From contig NC_051117.1 of NCBI RefSeq assembly GCF_014839805.1, positions 7,006,001 through 7,070,000 on the forward strand: DNA of 64,000 nt. The letters run 5' to 3'. Below, piece by piece: positions 40,526 through 52,057 of the stretch. The translations under genes and the position numbers were made by a program. Below the pieces are notes generated by a model that was not told the DNA's origin, ran no database searches, and worked only from the letters and a program-made list of their open reading frames with translations. Within the stretch, counting starts at the first letter, position 1. The number at the start of each line of letters is the position of its first letter. The DNA comes from Manduca sexta. Taxonomy: Eukaryota; Arthropoda; Insecta; Lepidoptera; Sphingidae.

Positions 40526-40529
40526 TTAT

Positions 40530-40718
40530 AATAATATCAGCCCTGTATTATATATTATTCCGCTGCTGGGCATGGGCCGTCTCTACTACTGAGGGGGATT
40601 AGGCCTTAGTCCACCACGCTGGCCTAGTGCTGATTCGCAGACTTCACACACCCTCAAAATTTCTATAGAGAATTTCTCAAGTATGCAGGTTTCCTCATGA
40701 TGTTTTCTTTCGCCGTTT
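40530..40718 (-). repeat. SINE family A, truncated
   Basis: ATAATATCAGCCCTGTATTATATATT to TTTCTTTCGCCG; head missing. Confidence 0.85.
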
Positions 40719-41106
40719 ATTTTAGGATTTATTAAGAATAAATTATATTATTACTTCGTAGTCCTTGCTTAAATTACCCAAAGTGTATGTTAGTTCAAAA
40801 TATCCATATTGTTAAACGTCATAGTATTACCTTTTTATACGTCATAAGATCAGGGGGCTCTATACTGCATAAACGAACGAATCCATCTTACAAAATAACA
40901 GTGTATGAATTTTTTAAATAATTTTAAAAGTAAGGAGGGCCAAGAAAACTACTTAATTCAACCGTATGTATGACGTCATCAAGTATATTTTAGATTTCAA
41001 TTTTTTTCTTCGAAATTAAATATAAAAATAATACCTAACCGAACTCAGAGTAGAAAAATTAAGAAACTGTTTATTGTTTTAGGCACGTTTAGATTTTATA
41101 AGGTTA
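40719..41106. other. No gene recognised
   Basis: AT-rich, with a CRE-like TGACGTCATC at 40970-40979. Confidence 0.4.
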
Positions 41107-41260
41107 TCAATTACGGGCATACTATTCAAAGGACAGCTTCGATAGCCGAATAGGTAAGAGAGTCAAAATTCTCTTTACTTACATAACTACCAAAGCTACC
41201 CTTCGATTAGATCGCCTGTAATTACAAAAACGTCTTTACCCCTGTAGACGGTATAAAGCC
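41107..41260. repeat. MITE, diverged relative of 53345-53540
   Basis: ATTACGGGCATACTATTC, GGACAGCTTCGATAGCC, then the mirrored CTACCCTTCGATTAGATCGCC and TGTAATTACAAAAACGTC. The arms are those of the 53.3 kb element with more changes. Confidence 0.6.
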
Positions 41261-41315
41261 CTTTATCTTATTCCAAATTTTAAATATATTTTTATAGTTT
41301 CATAATAAATCATGT

Positions 41316-41632
41316 TTCATCATAAGCGGCGATAGCCTAGTTGGTTGTGGAATGGACTACCGAGACTAATGTCCGCAGGTTCACATCCCAAGGGCGGCAC
41401 ACACCTCTGATTTTTCTCAAAAATGTTGTGTGAATTATCGCTTGCTTTAACGGTGAAGGAAAATATCGTGAGGAAACCTGCATACCTGAGAAATTCTCTA
41501 TAGGAATTTCGAGGGTGTGTGAAGTCTACTAATCCGCACTAGGCCAGCGTGGTGGACTAAGGCCTAATCCCTCTCAATAGTAGAGAAAGCCCGTGCCCAA
41601 GCGTGGGACAGTATATAATACAGGGCTGATAT
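41316..41632 (+). repeat. SINE family A, full length with 12-bp TSD
   Basis: AATAAATCATGT occurs at 41304-41315 and 41633-41644, bracketing a complete family A SINE with GGCGATAGCCTAGTTGG (A box), GGTTCACATCCCAAGG (B box) and tail ATAATACAGGGCTGATAT. Confidence 0.92.
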
Positions 41633-41879
41633 AATAAATCATGTCTTCAAATCTTCAAATTTTCCTTCAAATGTTTTCTCACAGCTCCATCAGACATTTT
41701 CCGAATTTTCTTCGTATTTTCCCGCTATCCATATAGGGATGTGTTTAACCGCGTCTCCTTAACGACACTGACTTCATTAATCAAGTGCCGTCGCCGAGGG
41801 ATGATCTGTGCACGCAGAGTGGATAGGACATGGTGCTGAAAACTAGTAACAAATAAATTATCTATACTTCTATTATAAA

Positions 41880-41960
41880 GTGTTTCTTGCCCGTTCTTCT
41901 CTGGTGAGAACTGCTTTCCGACCTGGTAGTTAATATTGACGGAATCTAAATAATGTATAA
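41880..41960 (+). repeat. Short dispersed repeat
   Basis: TTGCCCGTTCTTCTCTGGTGAG, AACTGCTTTCCGACCTGG and GAATCTAAATAATGT match 47262-47345 and, reversed, 19995-20040. Confidence 0.6.
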
Positions 41961-41994
41961 CATTTTACGGGTTGAAATCATTTCATTTCAAGAG

Positions 41995-42192
41995 AAAAAG
42001 TTTATTTGTTTGTAGATTTTTGAGGCTAATTTCTGGTACTCTTATACTGATTTTGAAATTTGTTTCTCTAATAGGGATTTACGTTACTTTTGAGTACTAT
42101 AAGCTAATTTTTATTTCGGGAAGATATTTAAAAAAAAACCGGTAAACCCGGTAAAACTTATTCACGCGGGCAGAACTGCAGGCAAAAATTAG
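41995..42192 (+). mobile_element. Helitron 3' portion
   Basis: Ends TTCACGCGGGCAGAACTGCAGG then AAATTAG|T; the CTAG has decayed to TTAG. Body has AGTACTATAAGCTAATTTTT. Confidence 0.55.
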
Positions 42193-42243
42193 TTAGGTAC
42201 TTATAAATCTTTAATTTTGCGGGTAAATTAATTGTCTATTAAA

Positions 42244-42289
42244 TGTAATGATTTTCTGGTATTGTAGTCAATACCAGAAAATCATTACA
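42244..42289. other. Perfect 21-bp hairpin with 4-nt loop
   Basis: TGTAATGATTTTCTGGTATTG is followed by TAGT and its exact reverse complement. No mismatches. Adjacent bases do not extend the stem convincingly, so it is short for an animal pre-miRNA. Confidence 0.85.
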
Positions 42290-42559
42290 ATAATTTAGAT
42301 CTTATAATTTAGAACGATGGAAATCGGAATTCTAGTTTTCTCTGTTTGATTTTTTATGTGTATTTTACAAAAAGCTGAATCGATTTTTGATATTTTTTTA
42401 CGACTTAGAGGACTTTTAGTGTATTCTAGACTGAATTTAACCTCGGAATGAATACGACGTACGTGTCACCGCTAGCTAGCTACTGATAAATATGTTTCCA
42501 AGATAATTATCATTTGTTGGTTTTATAACTGTTTATCTAATATTAATCAACCATATACC

Positions 42560-42822
42560 ATATCATAAATGCGAAATTAATTGTTTGTTTCTGCCTTTCT
42601 TTCACGGCTGAACCTATTTGGATGGAATTTCGTATGGAGATCGTTTGGTATCTGTCTGTTACTTTTTTACGGCTGAACTACTGAACTGATTTCAATTTAA
42701 TTTGTTATGGAGATATTTGAAAATCTAGGACGGATGTAGGTTACTTTTTATACCGAAAAATTAAAGCTGAAATTATATACTAGAAATAATTGCGCACGGA
42801 CGGAGCCGCGAGCAATATATAG
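42560..42822 (+). mobile_element. Helitron 3' portion
   Basis: TTTGTTTCTGCCTTTCTTTCAC, CGGCTGAACTACTGAACTGA, then GCGCACGGACGGAGCCGCGAG and ATATAG|T at the end. Two CGGCTGAAC-containing units are present. Confidence 0.55.
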
Positions 42823-42829
42823 TATTTTT

Positions 42830-43495
42830 AATATTTTGCAAATATTAAACATTTTAGATCCGTAAGTCAACTATCCTCATCAGCCTTCATAATCATTTCT
42901 AATGATTATTTAATCATCACATATCAATTACCTTGCATGTTTCAAAGGCTACGCAGAATGATACTCATAATAATTGCGCATATTGTATACATACATGTCT
43001 TAAATAGCGAACAAATTGTATACAAATAATCTCGTAATTAATTCTCAGATTGCTGTGTATACTAGGGATGTTTTGCGGCTTTGTCTATATAAATATATAC
43101 TAGAAAGACGTATGTACACATAATATTAAGGTTTAAGATGTTTTGTTTAATGGAGGTACCTTTATTTATTTTTTTCGACAGAAAACAGCAGTTTATAATA
43201 ATAGGACGAATTTTAGTTTGAAAATGTTTTACCAAATGTATTCACATTATTACAAATTATGATTCTTAACATGTAATATAATTCACAAAAGATTTTTCTG
43301 TTGCATATTTTAAAGTGTTCAGCGGTTTTTTATAGGTTTAGTTAAGATTTATTTGAATATAATTACTTAGACTAATAACAGAAGTGTTTGTTAGTTGTAT
43401 TGTATTTATAAATGAATACTTGCTGATTTAAACTGTTTTTATTATAGTCGGCTAAAGGCGTAGTGGCACCAAATATACTCGATATTAAAACTATA
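42830..43495. other. No gene recognised
   Basis: AT-rich DNA without features. Confidence 0.4.
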
Positions 43496-43499
43496 ACTT

Positions 43500-43687
43500 A
43501 GCCAGTGTAACTACTGGATATAATGAAACTTAACATTTCATGTCTCACTATGGCGAACGCAGTAGAATACCAAACAATGCTCTGTAATTGAAGGTGTTGG
43601 ATGATGTTTCTACTGTTTATGGGCGGTCGTATCTCTTACCATCAGGCGCACGGGAAGCTCGTCTCGTCGATCGAAGCAATAAAAACA
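43500..43687 (+). repeat. SINE family C, full length
   Basis: GCCAGTGTAACTACTGGATAT, GGTGTTGGATGATGTTTC, TTATGGGCGG, CTTACCATCAGGCGC, GCTCGTCTCGTCGATC, AATAAAAACA tail. Confidence 0.75.
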
Positions 43688-43689
43688 TA

Positions 43690-44205
43690 TATATAATTTT
43701 AAGTTATCTTTCAGGCAGGAGCTAACATTGACACACAAACAGACAGACATATTCAAGTAAAGCTAACGTTGACTCGTGCCCGGTTAATTTACAAGTAATA
43801 AACCAATAAATGTTTATCCAATTAAATTCATTACCCGTTTATTTTATCTTTCAACATGACATATTTGTTTTTACCTGTGCCTTGTAAATAAAAATAGCTT
43901 TTACGTTTATTACATTACGTAGTTTTTTTTTAAAAAAAGCACAGAACGTCATGTCGTGTGCCGTATTAAATATTTCATTGCTTAATTCATTTTAAATTGA
44001 TTAATACGATAAAATTGTACAGGGATCTGTGGTATGAATATTTCAAATGCTTTTATACTTTGTAACTGATTGGCTGAATGTTTTAATTTCCTGTGCCTCG
44101 TGTTAGATTAAAAGTTATATAGTACAAAACTGGTCGTAATTTTGTGCCGAATTAATACAGCTTTACGGCGTGTATTTTTTTTTAAAACGCGTGTATAATT
44201 ATTTT
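43690..44205. other. No gene recognised
   Basis: AT-rich DNA without features. Confidence 0.4.
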
Positions 44206-44208
44206 ATA

Positions 44209-44447
44209 CTAGTTGACCCAACGGACGATGTCCTGTCAACTATGAATTTGCAGCGCGCTTTCTGTCAATCGCTGAAATTAACTTTTTTTAAATTTCTATC
44301 GTTCCGCTCAACTTCCTTAATTTTTTCTTTCATAAGATCCTTCTGACAATAACAAACACAACAAAAAAAAAATGTGAAATCGGTCCAGCCTGTTCACGCG
44401 TGATGGCGTGACCTAGGGAAATAGGGATTCATTTTTATATATATAGA
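44209..44447 (-). mobile_element. Non-autonomous Helitron, 239 bp
   Basis: Reverse copy of the 30803-31075 family: plus strand begins CTAGTTGACCCAACGGAC and ends in GGGATTCATTTTTATATATATAGA. Flanking A (44208) and T (44448) fit an A|T target on the minus strand. Confidence 0.87.
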
Positions 44448-44554
44448 TTATCCTTTATATATAAATAAGTATCAAACTGGATGATGATATTTCCCCATAC
44501 TTTAATATGTTGGTAGGTAATTAAGTACAAGTACAAAGTTTCTCAATGTCTCTC

Positions 44555-44775
44555 GACATCGAAATGAAACTAGTTTTCGGATTTTATATTTTAATTTTCT
44601 CACAACGTTTCGAAAACTTTGCAACCTTCATGGTCACGGGGTGGACTAAGGTACTGCTTGTCAAATTCTGTATAATTGTAAAATTTAGGTAGATATAACT
44701 TTAACTTTCAGAACGAAATTATAATCCAAATACCGCGATAAAATAATTTGTTGTCTAACACTCGCTAAACATAAG
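44555..44775. repeat. Foldback MITE
   Basis: TAGTTTTCGGATTTTATAT, ACAACGTTTCGAAAACTTTGC, CCTTCATGGTCACGGGGTGG, ACCGCGATAAAATAATTTG, then GTCTAACACTCGCTAAACATAAG. Confidence 0.75.
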
Positions 44776-44779
44776 TAAT

Positions 44780-45885
44780 CATATCTCTCAACAATATAAT
44801 TATTCTTTCAATATTAATATTTTCTTTACAATATATTTATATAGCATTAACCATCAGTCGTATCACCATATTAATAAGACAAAAAATCCTTTGGCAAAAA
44901 AAATATCTAAAGGCTACATACTCGATCCTACCCAACAACGTCAATGAAGACATCAAGATAAACGCTTGGCATGATTCGAATTATTCCGGATCCCGAGTCC
45001 CGTTGTCCCGGTGTCCCGGGGTAATTTGCCGGAATTGTGGAATTGTGACGATCTGTCACGATGAACGGCTATTGCAATTGTTATTGTTTTGCTGTAATGA
45101 GCTTGTTTTATAAGCTAATTATAATTGGATTGAGGTTCAGGGTTCGATCCGAAATCATTAGACAATGGACTCCATTACTTATGGCAAGTTGATTATTGTG
45201 TCCAAATCATCAATATACATACATGTACTATGTACTAGATCTGGCGTTGCACACTCACTGTGTTCAATTGAAGTGTACTGCAATCCAGTATTGGTTACCA
45301 TTTTACTTATACGCTATTTATTTCTAGGACAAAAGTCCCTATGTCCTTCCTAGGTTCTCAAACTATCTCTACACCAAACTTCATCGAAATTGATTCAATA
45401 GTTCAACTTTCAAAGCGTAACAGAGTTACTACCACATTTTAAACAAAGAAGTTTATCGTTGGAACACAGACAAAAAATTAAAAACACAAATAATAATAAA
45501 CTATTTAGCACCAATATAGATCATATTGCATTTATAAGTATGGAGACCAAAACTTTACTAAACCCAAAGGATCTGTCTCCCTTCTCCTCCCCCCACACGC
45601 GCACAATTAATTTAAAAGACAAGTCGTGTTCCTTCAAGCGCAGACTCCAATCATTAATATGAACGCCTTGGGGTAAGTTTGTATGGGGAATTTAAAAAAT
45701 CTTCCATACTGAGCTTACTTTAGTGAAGTTGATAAATATTGTATTGATAATTTATATTCTTATTTGTTATATACAAAATGATTGCTCGTAATAGCACACA
45801 ATATTTTTAATAATAGGGTACCGGACTCATTTTTGTTCTTTACTATTATCAAATATTTACATAATATAAATTATAACACTGAAGG
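44780..45885. other. No gene recognised
   Basis: Unassigned; 44995-45035 is a small CCCGG-rich patch, 45440-45500 (TTATCGTTGGAACACAGAC) resembles 61618-61660. Confidence 0.4.
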
Positions 45886-45889
45886 AATT

Positions 45890-46150
45890 ATTAAAATCCG
45901 GTAAAAAATCAACAAGTTATAAGTCTTTGAATTTCGGTGGAAGGGATAATTAACAAGAAACAGAAAAGAGACGAAATATCCACATGTGACGTTATCGGGA
46001 ATTACGACGCGTGCGAAAAAAAGAGATGAAGCGATATCCCCACATCGCGCCCATTTCTGCACATTACAATATTTTAAATATGAATTACTCGCTCATTTTT
46101 TAACCAATTGTGATGCAGTTTTCGCAGGAGTGCTTCTTTTTCGTATTATT
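45890..46150 (+). repeat. Dispersed repeat, relative of 28050-28260
   Basis: AAACAGAAAAGAGACGAAATATCCAC, TGTGACGTTATCGGG, AATTACGACG, TTTTAAATATGAATTACTC, CTCATTTTTTAACCAATTG. The CRE octamer of the 28 kb copy is changed here. Confidence 0.65.
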
Positions 46151-46289
46151 AACCATTACATATAGAATAATGTACAAAATCAAGCATAGGCCGGTCCCCT
46201 ATTACATACAATTGGTATGGAAGGGCTTCGACTGTTAGCACAGACATTCTATGAATTTAAAAGATTATTAAAAAACTATACATATTATA

Positions 46290-46529
46290 AAAAAAGTCCC
46301 TTTTTAACCGACTTCAATAAAAGGAGGAGGATCTCTATTCGACTGATTTTTTTTTCTGTATGTTATCGATTTTCTCAAAATCTACTGAACGGATTTTTAT
46401 GAAATTTGGTATGGAGATAGCTTAAGACCATGGAAAGGTTTTAAACTACTTTCTATCCTAGAAAAATATACAGCGTCACTTTTATCCCGGAAAATCTTTC
46501 ACGCGGGCGAAGCCGCGAGCAAAAGCTAG
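46290..46529 (+). mobile_element. Helitron, 3' end intact
   Basis: TTTTTAACCGACTTCAATAAAAGGAG near the start, TTATCGATTTTCTCAAAATC, ATTTGGTATGGAGATAG, and 3' end TCACGCGGGCGAAGCCGCGAG with AAAAGCTAG|T. Confidence 0.75.
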
Positions 46530-47060
46530 TTATTTATAATATCATACTTGGTTTATAAAAAAAACTTTATAATGTAAGTAGAGATGGCTCAGTTTAATAT
46601 TCTTAATATAAAATACTTGTACCGCGTGTCTCATAAGGATTTATCAAATTTTCATTTTCATTTATGTTATTTCTAATTTGTGCATGTCGTGTTCACTTCA
46701 AGAAGGTTGCAAATAATTTGAAGGATGTACTATACAACTTTATTTTATGATTATGAATGTTAAGTGTTTGTAAGCAGTTTTGTAGACTTAATAAAGAGAA
46801 AAAATAAATATAAGTTAGCGGTCATTCCCGCAATCATGTATCGATCGTGCTATCAAAACCTTAGGGATGCGAGGGAAGATAGTGAAAAATCGTTGTACTG
46901 TTTTTTGTCGCCCCTCCGCGCTCCGAGGGACCCAGATTCCACGATACTTTATCATACTAAGCGTGGATTTTATCTCAGAAGTATTGGCGTACGTGGATTA
47001 TAATATGCATCGATCTGAATAAGGGGTAGGCAGAATGCGTACAGTCTAAGAATACTACAT
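46530..47060. other. No gene recognised
   Basis: A 79-codon plus frame (46764-47003) is present without family signature. Confidence 0.4.
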
Positions 47061-47064
47061 ACGT

Positions 47065-47235
47065 ACTATCAAAATAAAACTTTTAATTTTATCTTGTAGT
47101 CTTTTCGGACGAACACTTCAGTATGCTTCGTGGCTGAAGGATGCAAAGTTTTTGAAACGTCGGGAGAAATTATAAAATAAAAATCGCGATAAATCCGAAA
47201 ATTAGTTTCATTTCGATGTCAATGTTCGCGCGAAC
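47065..47235. repeat. Foldback MITE, reversed centre
   Basis: AAACTTTTAATTTTATCTTG, GGCTGAAGGATGCAAAG, TTTGAAACGTCGGGAG, AAAATCGCGATAAATCCGAAAA, TTAGTTTCATTTCGATGTC. Confidence 0.7.
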
Positions 47236-47261
47236 ATAGGAAATCACCATACACTAATTTA

Positions 47262-47345
47262 TTGCCCGTTCTCTGGTGTTAACTGCTTTTCGAACTGGCG
47301 GTAGAGTAAAATTTTACAGTCTAAATAATGTTTATTATTTTATAG
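47262..47345 (+). repeat. Short dispersed repeat
   Basis: TTGCCCGTTCTCTGGTGTTAAC, TGCTTTTCGAACTGGCGGTAG, CAGTCTAAATAATG; see 41880-41960. Confidence 0.6.
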
Positions 47346-48049
47346 ATAGAAGCAAATTATGTCATTTCACGTCTTAGAGCTTATGTTACATACTTCGATA
47401 GCTGATATAACTTGAATGGTTAGGTATATAATTTTTTGAACCTAGATCTATATGTATATGAATTTAATAAAACCAGTATTTGCATGACAAGCTCACAAAA
47501 ACACCACAGTTTTCATATTTAGAAAATTAGATTACCATTATCATTTTACAGAACACAGTACAGAACGTAAAGAGATCTTGGCTCATAAGCGGCTTAAAAT
47601 GCTTTCATTTAATTGGTTTTCCTTTGTATGGAAAATTTATATTGTGATTAATTTCTTTACCTGTCTTAAAACAATTTTTTTGTGCAAATTTGTACGTACT
47701 TTTCGAATTATATAAGTTTTATTCCTATCTTTTCATAAGAACCAAAAATCGATAGTTATAATAAATCATGATTTTTTTATACAATTATTATAAATCTTAA
47801 ATATTACCTTAGATTTTCACAGATAGTAGTTAGATACATAACACTATATATAAAGTTCAGAATTTATTGAACATTATCAAAAACCAGAACTTTCCTTTCC
47901 CCCTTCCTTCATCTTTCAAGTCATATAGGTACAATTTGTCTAATTTTGCGTACCCTCAAAGGGCCTAAAAGTAACCAATTCCAGGTAAATATTACACGAA
48001 ATCGAACTGGGAATCAAACCCAAACTTTCGACACACACTACTCAACCAG
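47346..48049. other. No gene recognised
   Basis: AT-rich DNA. Confidence 0.4.
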
Positions 48050-48240
48050 AATTTGTTTTGCCAAATGTGTTCCGTCCCATGATGTGATAGGGGGCGAGCC
48101 TATCGCCATATCGGTCACAAATTCCAGACCCCGGGGTGATACAGAAAAACCAAAATTTCACTTTGCCTGACCCGGGATTCGAACCCAGAACCTCTGTCGT
48201 AGCGCACATTCAGTACAACTACGCCACCAAAGCAGTCTCG
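48050..48240 (-). repeat. SINE family B, truncated 3' end
   Basis: GCCAAATGTGTTCCGTCCC, GCGAGCCTATCGCCATATCGG, CCGGGATTCGAACCCAGAACC (reverse B box) and CAACTACGCCACCAAAGCAG (reverse A box). Confidence 0.85.
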
Positions 48241-49873
48241 AGATTTAAATTACACATAATTAAAATGTTAACAAGTTCTGCAACAAGTTATATATCAAAT
48301 TATGTCGCTTATAAGGTTCGATGTCCGAGAATCGTCAGATGTAATTAACTGCTTTTTTCTAAACTGTGTAATAAGAGATTATAATTATATAACTAGCGTT
48401 GCCCCGCGGTTTTGGCGATAATCTTTTCGATTGGATATCGATATGATACGAACATGACGTGATTTTTATGGTAACAACACTATCGCGATTGGAGGAAAGG
48501 GTAAGGTTTATTCGGGCTCTGAAAATCTTATTTACAGTCCGAAACTAACATGAAAAGCATCACATCGTATTTTAAAAGTGGTATCAACACGAACTTATTA
48601 AAAATGTCTGATGCTCGACTGATATTTATAATCTACATAGGCAATATAGCCAATCATAGCATAATCTTAACAAACGAAAAACAAATTACACGCGCCGGGA
48701 AAAAAACCGTCGCACGTCGCGCCCTCTCGCTATTTTTAACGCGGCTCAAAGGCGGCGTCACGACGCCTGAAAAACTCCGGTAAAAAACCGTTTCCACCCA
48801 CCGTCGACAGATGTCGTTGTGCAGTGATGAATGAAGTTTTTACAAACGCTAATAACGCCTTGTTAAGTGGCCAGTACGTGACGACTCACTTTTGAATGAG
48901 ATTGTATGTTATTCGAATTTCGAAATTTGAATGCAATGGAACTAGCAATTTGAATTTAAAAAAAGAATAGTGGAGTTTGATTGAAATGGTAATGAGGTGC
49001 TATTAGGATTTTTTTAATGTTAATACATTACCTACTCCACACCAGTATTTGCTTATTAATATAGTAATGTATTTAGATAGTAAAAATTAAAAGGTTTTGT
49101 TTTTGAAACAGGTGAGTTTCTTAGGTTTGAAATATCATACAGCTTACCTTCTATAATTATAGGAAGGAAAAAAGTTCTAACGTCATATATATTTTCGTTA
49201 TACAGAGGCAGGTTTATTTTTATGTAAATGATTTTTTAAATACAATACACTATGGGCTTGAAAAATTACAGACCATAAAACTAAAGCTATTGAAATAAAT
49301 TCCTTATTTGCGCGATGTAATGTTTAATACAATACTATCTATAAATATAATACTGTATATCTATAATATATTTTATATCTATTTCTAAACTGCAATTCTA
49401 TTTAATATACACGTCGAAAATTAAATCGATTAATAGGTTTTTAAATCGTTTTACCGACACTATTTTAGTTGAATAGCATTTTGTACACAACACAGGATGT
49501 CACGTTCCCCTCCTTTGTTGCGTTTGAATTTGGAAACTTTAGGAACGTCAATTTCACAGATAATATAAAATGTTTTGTTTATTTTTTATCTGTAGCAAAG
49601 GAATCGTTTTTTGACCATCCGTCTAATTTAGATGTTGTGTGTTGCATTTTATTTATTGAATAGACCCACGTACTTTGCAATTTTATTTCCTTAATTGAAA
49701 CATTTTAAAAGTAATCAAATAAAAATTAACAATTCGTTTGTTTTTTTTTAGTGTACCTTATGCATGTACCACCGTCTTATTTCTACTACCATGGAGCAGA
49801 ATACAGGCACTGTTATCCTACCTTCAAACAAATTGTAGTTAGTACAATTGTTAGCAAAGATAACTCGCATCTT
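48241..49873. other. No gene recognised; CpG-rich patch at 48690-48830
   Basis: 48393 CTAGCGTTGCCCCGCGG may be a reverse Helitron end. 48690-48830 is CpG-rich (CGCACGTCGCGCCCTC, AACGCGGCTCAAAGGCGGCG) and could be a promoter-type island. A 77-codon plus frame ends in it, without family signature. Confidence 0.4.
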
Positions 49874-49876
49874 ATA

Positions 49877-50234
49877 CAGGGTCATTTTGACATTGCGTTA
49901 ATAAATCTAACCACGTACTTATTAAACTAACATTTTACAATAAGTTACTCGAACTGTAGACTAAAAATAAAATGTAAGTGTCTAACAAGATATATGCTTA
50001 ATATATTAATAAAAAATATTTTTAATTTTACACACCCTAATGTCACCACTACTCTAACAGAATTCATCGCGGCAACATAACACTTACAATCAGAAATAAT
50101 CGAAATATAATAAAATTAAAACCGAGATTTATGGGGAAAATATTCGTTATTCATGAATGGTTTTGGCACAATGTTAGCAAATATAAAGACGAGTATGTGG
50201 TTTTATTTATTAGCGTAATATCAAAATGACCCTG
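49877..50234. mobile_element. MITE, 358 bp, TA target duplication
   Basis: CAGGGTCATTTTGACATTGC at the left end and GCGTAATATCAAAATGACCC then TG at the right are inverted repeats flanked by TA on both sides. Inner blocks (CCACGTACTTATTA, CTAACATT) are also mirrored. TA duplication and CAGGG ends suggest a Tc1/mariner-superfamily derivative. Confidence 0.82.
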
Positions 50235-50307
50235 TACATATTCAGACATTTATGTAAGGCACATCACTTTAATTACTATTATGTAAATTCTAAAACATGA
50301 ATTGCCC

Positions 50308-50372
50308 TGTGAAGTCTGTCAACCCGCACTGGACTGTACTCAAACCCTCTCAGTAGTAAAGGCCCGTATCCC
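50308..50372 (+). repeat. SINE family A, short degraded piece
   Basis: TGAAGTCTGTCAACCCGCACTGG and CCCTCTCAGTAGTAAAGGCCCG are the 3' third of family A. Confidence 0.65.
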
Positions 50373-51890
50373 TGAGATTTGAAGGCAAAGCTGCTTTTAT
50401 ATCAATATACTGCCAAGAGGCCAGCAGTGATCATCCAGCTATCTCCTTGACGCAGTTAGAAACGAACCACTGACAATATACACTGTACACTTTGCTGATA
50501 CACGATTACAAAGTCCTTTTAATTTTTATGTTGTACAAGATTTAAAAAACAATAATTCATGCTTCCTTTTCCTTTCGTGATTATTGAACATACCAAATAT
50601 ACATCTGTATATAATTTAATTTGTGCAAATAACACAGAGCCTTGTAATGATGAGACAGCTTCCTATCTAGTCACAATCACATCAGACAACTTTTCCATAT
50701 AATCCAGACAGTCTCCGCACTCATTAATTACCAATAACTGTAACTAATTATTACAAGAAACATTTAAATATCAAAATTCACCATTGAATCGAAGTAATCA
50801 CGAGATCTCGTCTCATTTTTGAGGTTAGAATGGTTTCGAAGCGTGCTATTGTCGCACCGTTAGACATTTTTTTGGCGATAAATTTCGAATGATTGTGAAG
50901 CGAAATACACCATGAAATTAATGTAAATGAGTTGTCTGATTGACGAGTTTCTTAATCGTGAAATTGTTTGGTTTTTATATGGCTATGATTTGCCGGCAAT
51001 CAGCTTGCGTTTTTGACCATTTCAAAAAATCACACGTTTTATGCTATATTTGAATATTTTTTCTTAATTCAGAATGACGCCACAATGTCACTTACTTAGT
51101 TTAACATGCTTTTCACATATTCAATGTAAAGTACAAAACAAATAAAATATTGGTATTTTTATTTGTATGAATCGTCAAATAATACTATGTTGTTGTGTTA
51201 TATCAGAGGTCAAGAATGTCTGTACAAGGAAAATAACTATCATTAACTTAGCAAGACATTAGAGTACAAATTAATATAATTGAAAATGAAAATGTAATTT
51301 TCTTTATTACATACTAACAATTTTCGGAATTCATAATGACCCAATAAATCATCGTCTTTTTGTTAATATTCATTCCCTTCCTTACCTCCTGAGATAGCCT
51401 TTTTGTTCGTTTGTCTGTAATATATATTGTAGAAAACACTTTTAATTAATATGAAGTAATTCAAACATGCGATAAAAAAGTTAAATATTCTCGAGCAATA
51501 TGAAAATATGCTCCTCGGTAACAACAGCGCCCCAATCAGTGCGGGAAAATTTGGAACTAATTACTAAATACTGCGCAACAAAATTAAAGAGTTGTTGTCT
51601 AGTTCCAGCAAGGGATACTTAAACAACCATTTCGTTTCGTCGGATAGCCTCTGCTTAACCCTTTACTGCGCATGCCTCCATACATAAGTAGATGAAAGTA
51701 AAAAAAAAACACAAATTTATACCGGGCAAATTTTAAACCTATACTTTTTTTTCCTCTCGAGCATTTTTATGTCGATCCTTTGTGTGTGTGCGTTTGTGCC
51801 CTGTTTAATTACGTATCGACTTAATTTGCCTGCGTACCTCACGGCATCTCGGATGGATTTTTGCTCTTCAAAATTGTTTTAACCGCTTTT
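50373..51890. other. No gene recognised
   Basis: Unassigned AT-rich DNA. ACTGCGCATGCCTC at about 51664-51677 matches an NRF-1-type core. Confidence 0.4.
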
Positions 51891-51899
51891 TTCATTATT

Positions 51900-52057
51900 G
51901 TGTAGTGAAAAAACACTTGTTTAAGTTTCTAGTGTCTTAAGGTTATGTTATTGGTTGGTGCACGGTCCGCGGTTGACGATTTTTGGTGGGAAAAAGTGTG
52001 ACAAGATGAACGAATTTTAAAGGATTGTCAGCGAATTGTTTTCTTTGACAGAATGTG
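51900..52057 (+). promoter_or_regulatory. Possible promoter and 5' leader exon
   Basis: TTATTGGTTGG (inverted CCAAT), GTGCACGGTCCGCGGTTGACG, and then a leader ending AGAATGTG|GTGAGTGCG, a strong splice donor. The layout resembles a non-coding first exon of a gene running right. No downstream coding exon was recognised, so this is weak. Confidence 0.25.
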
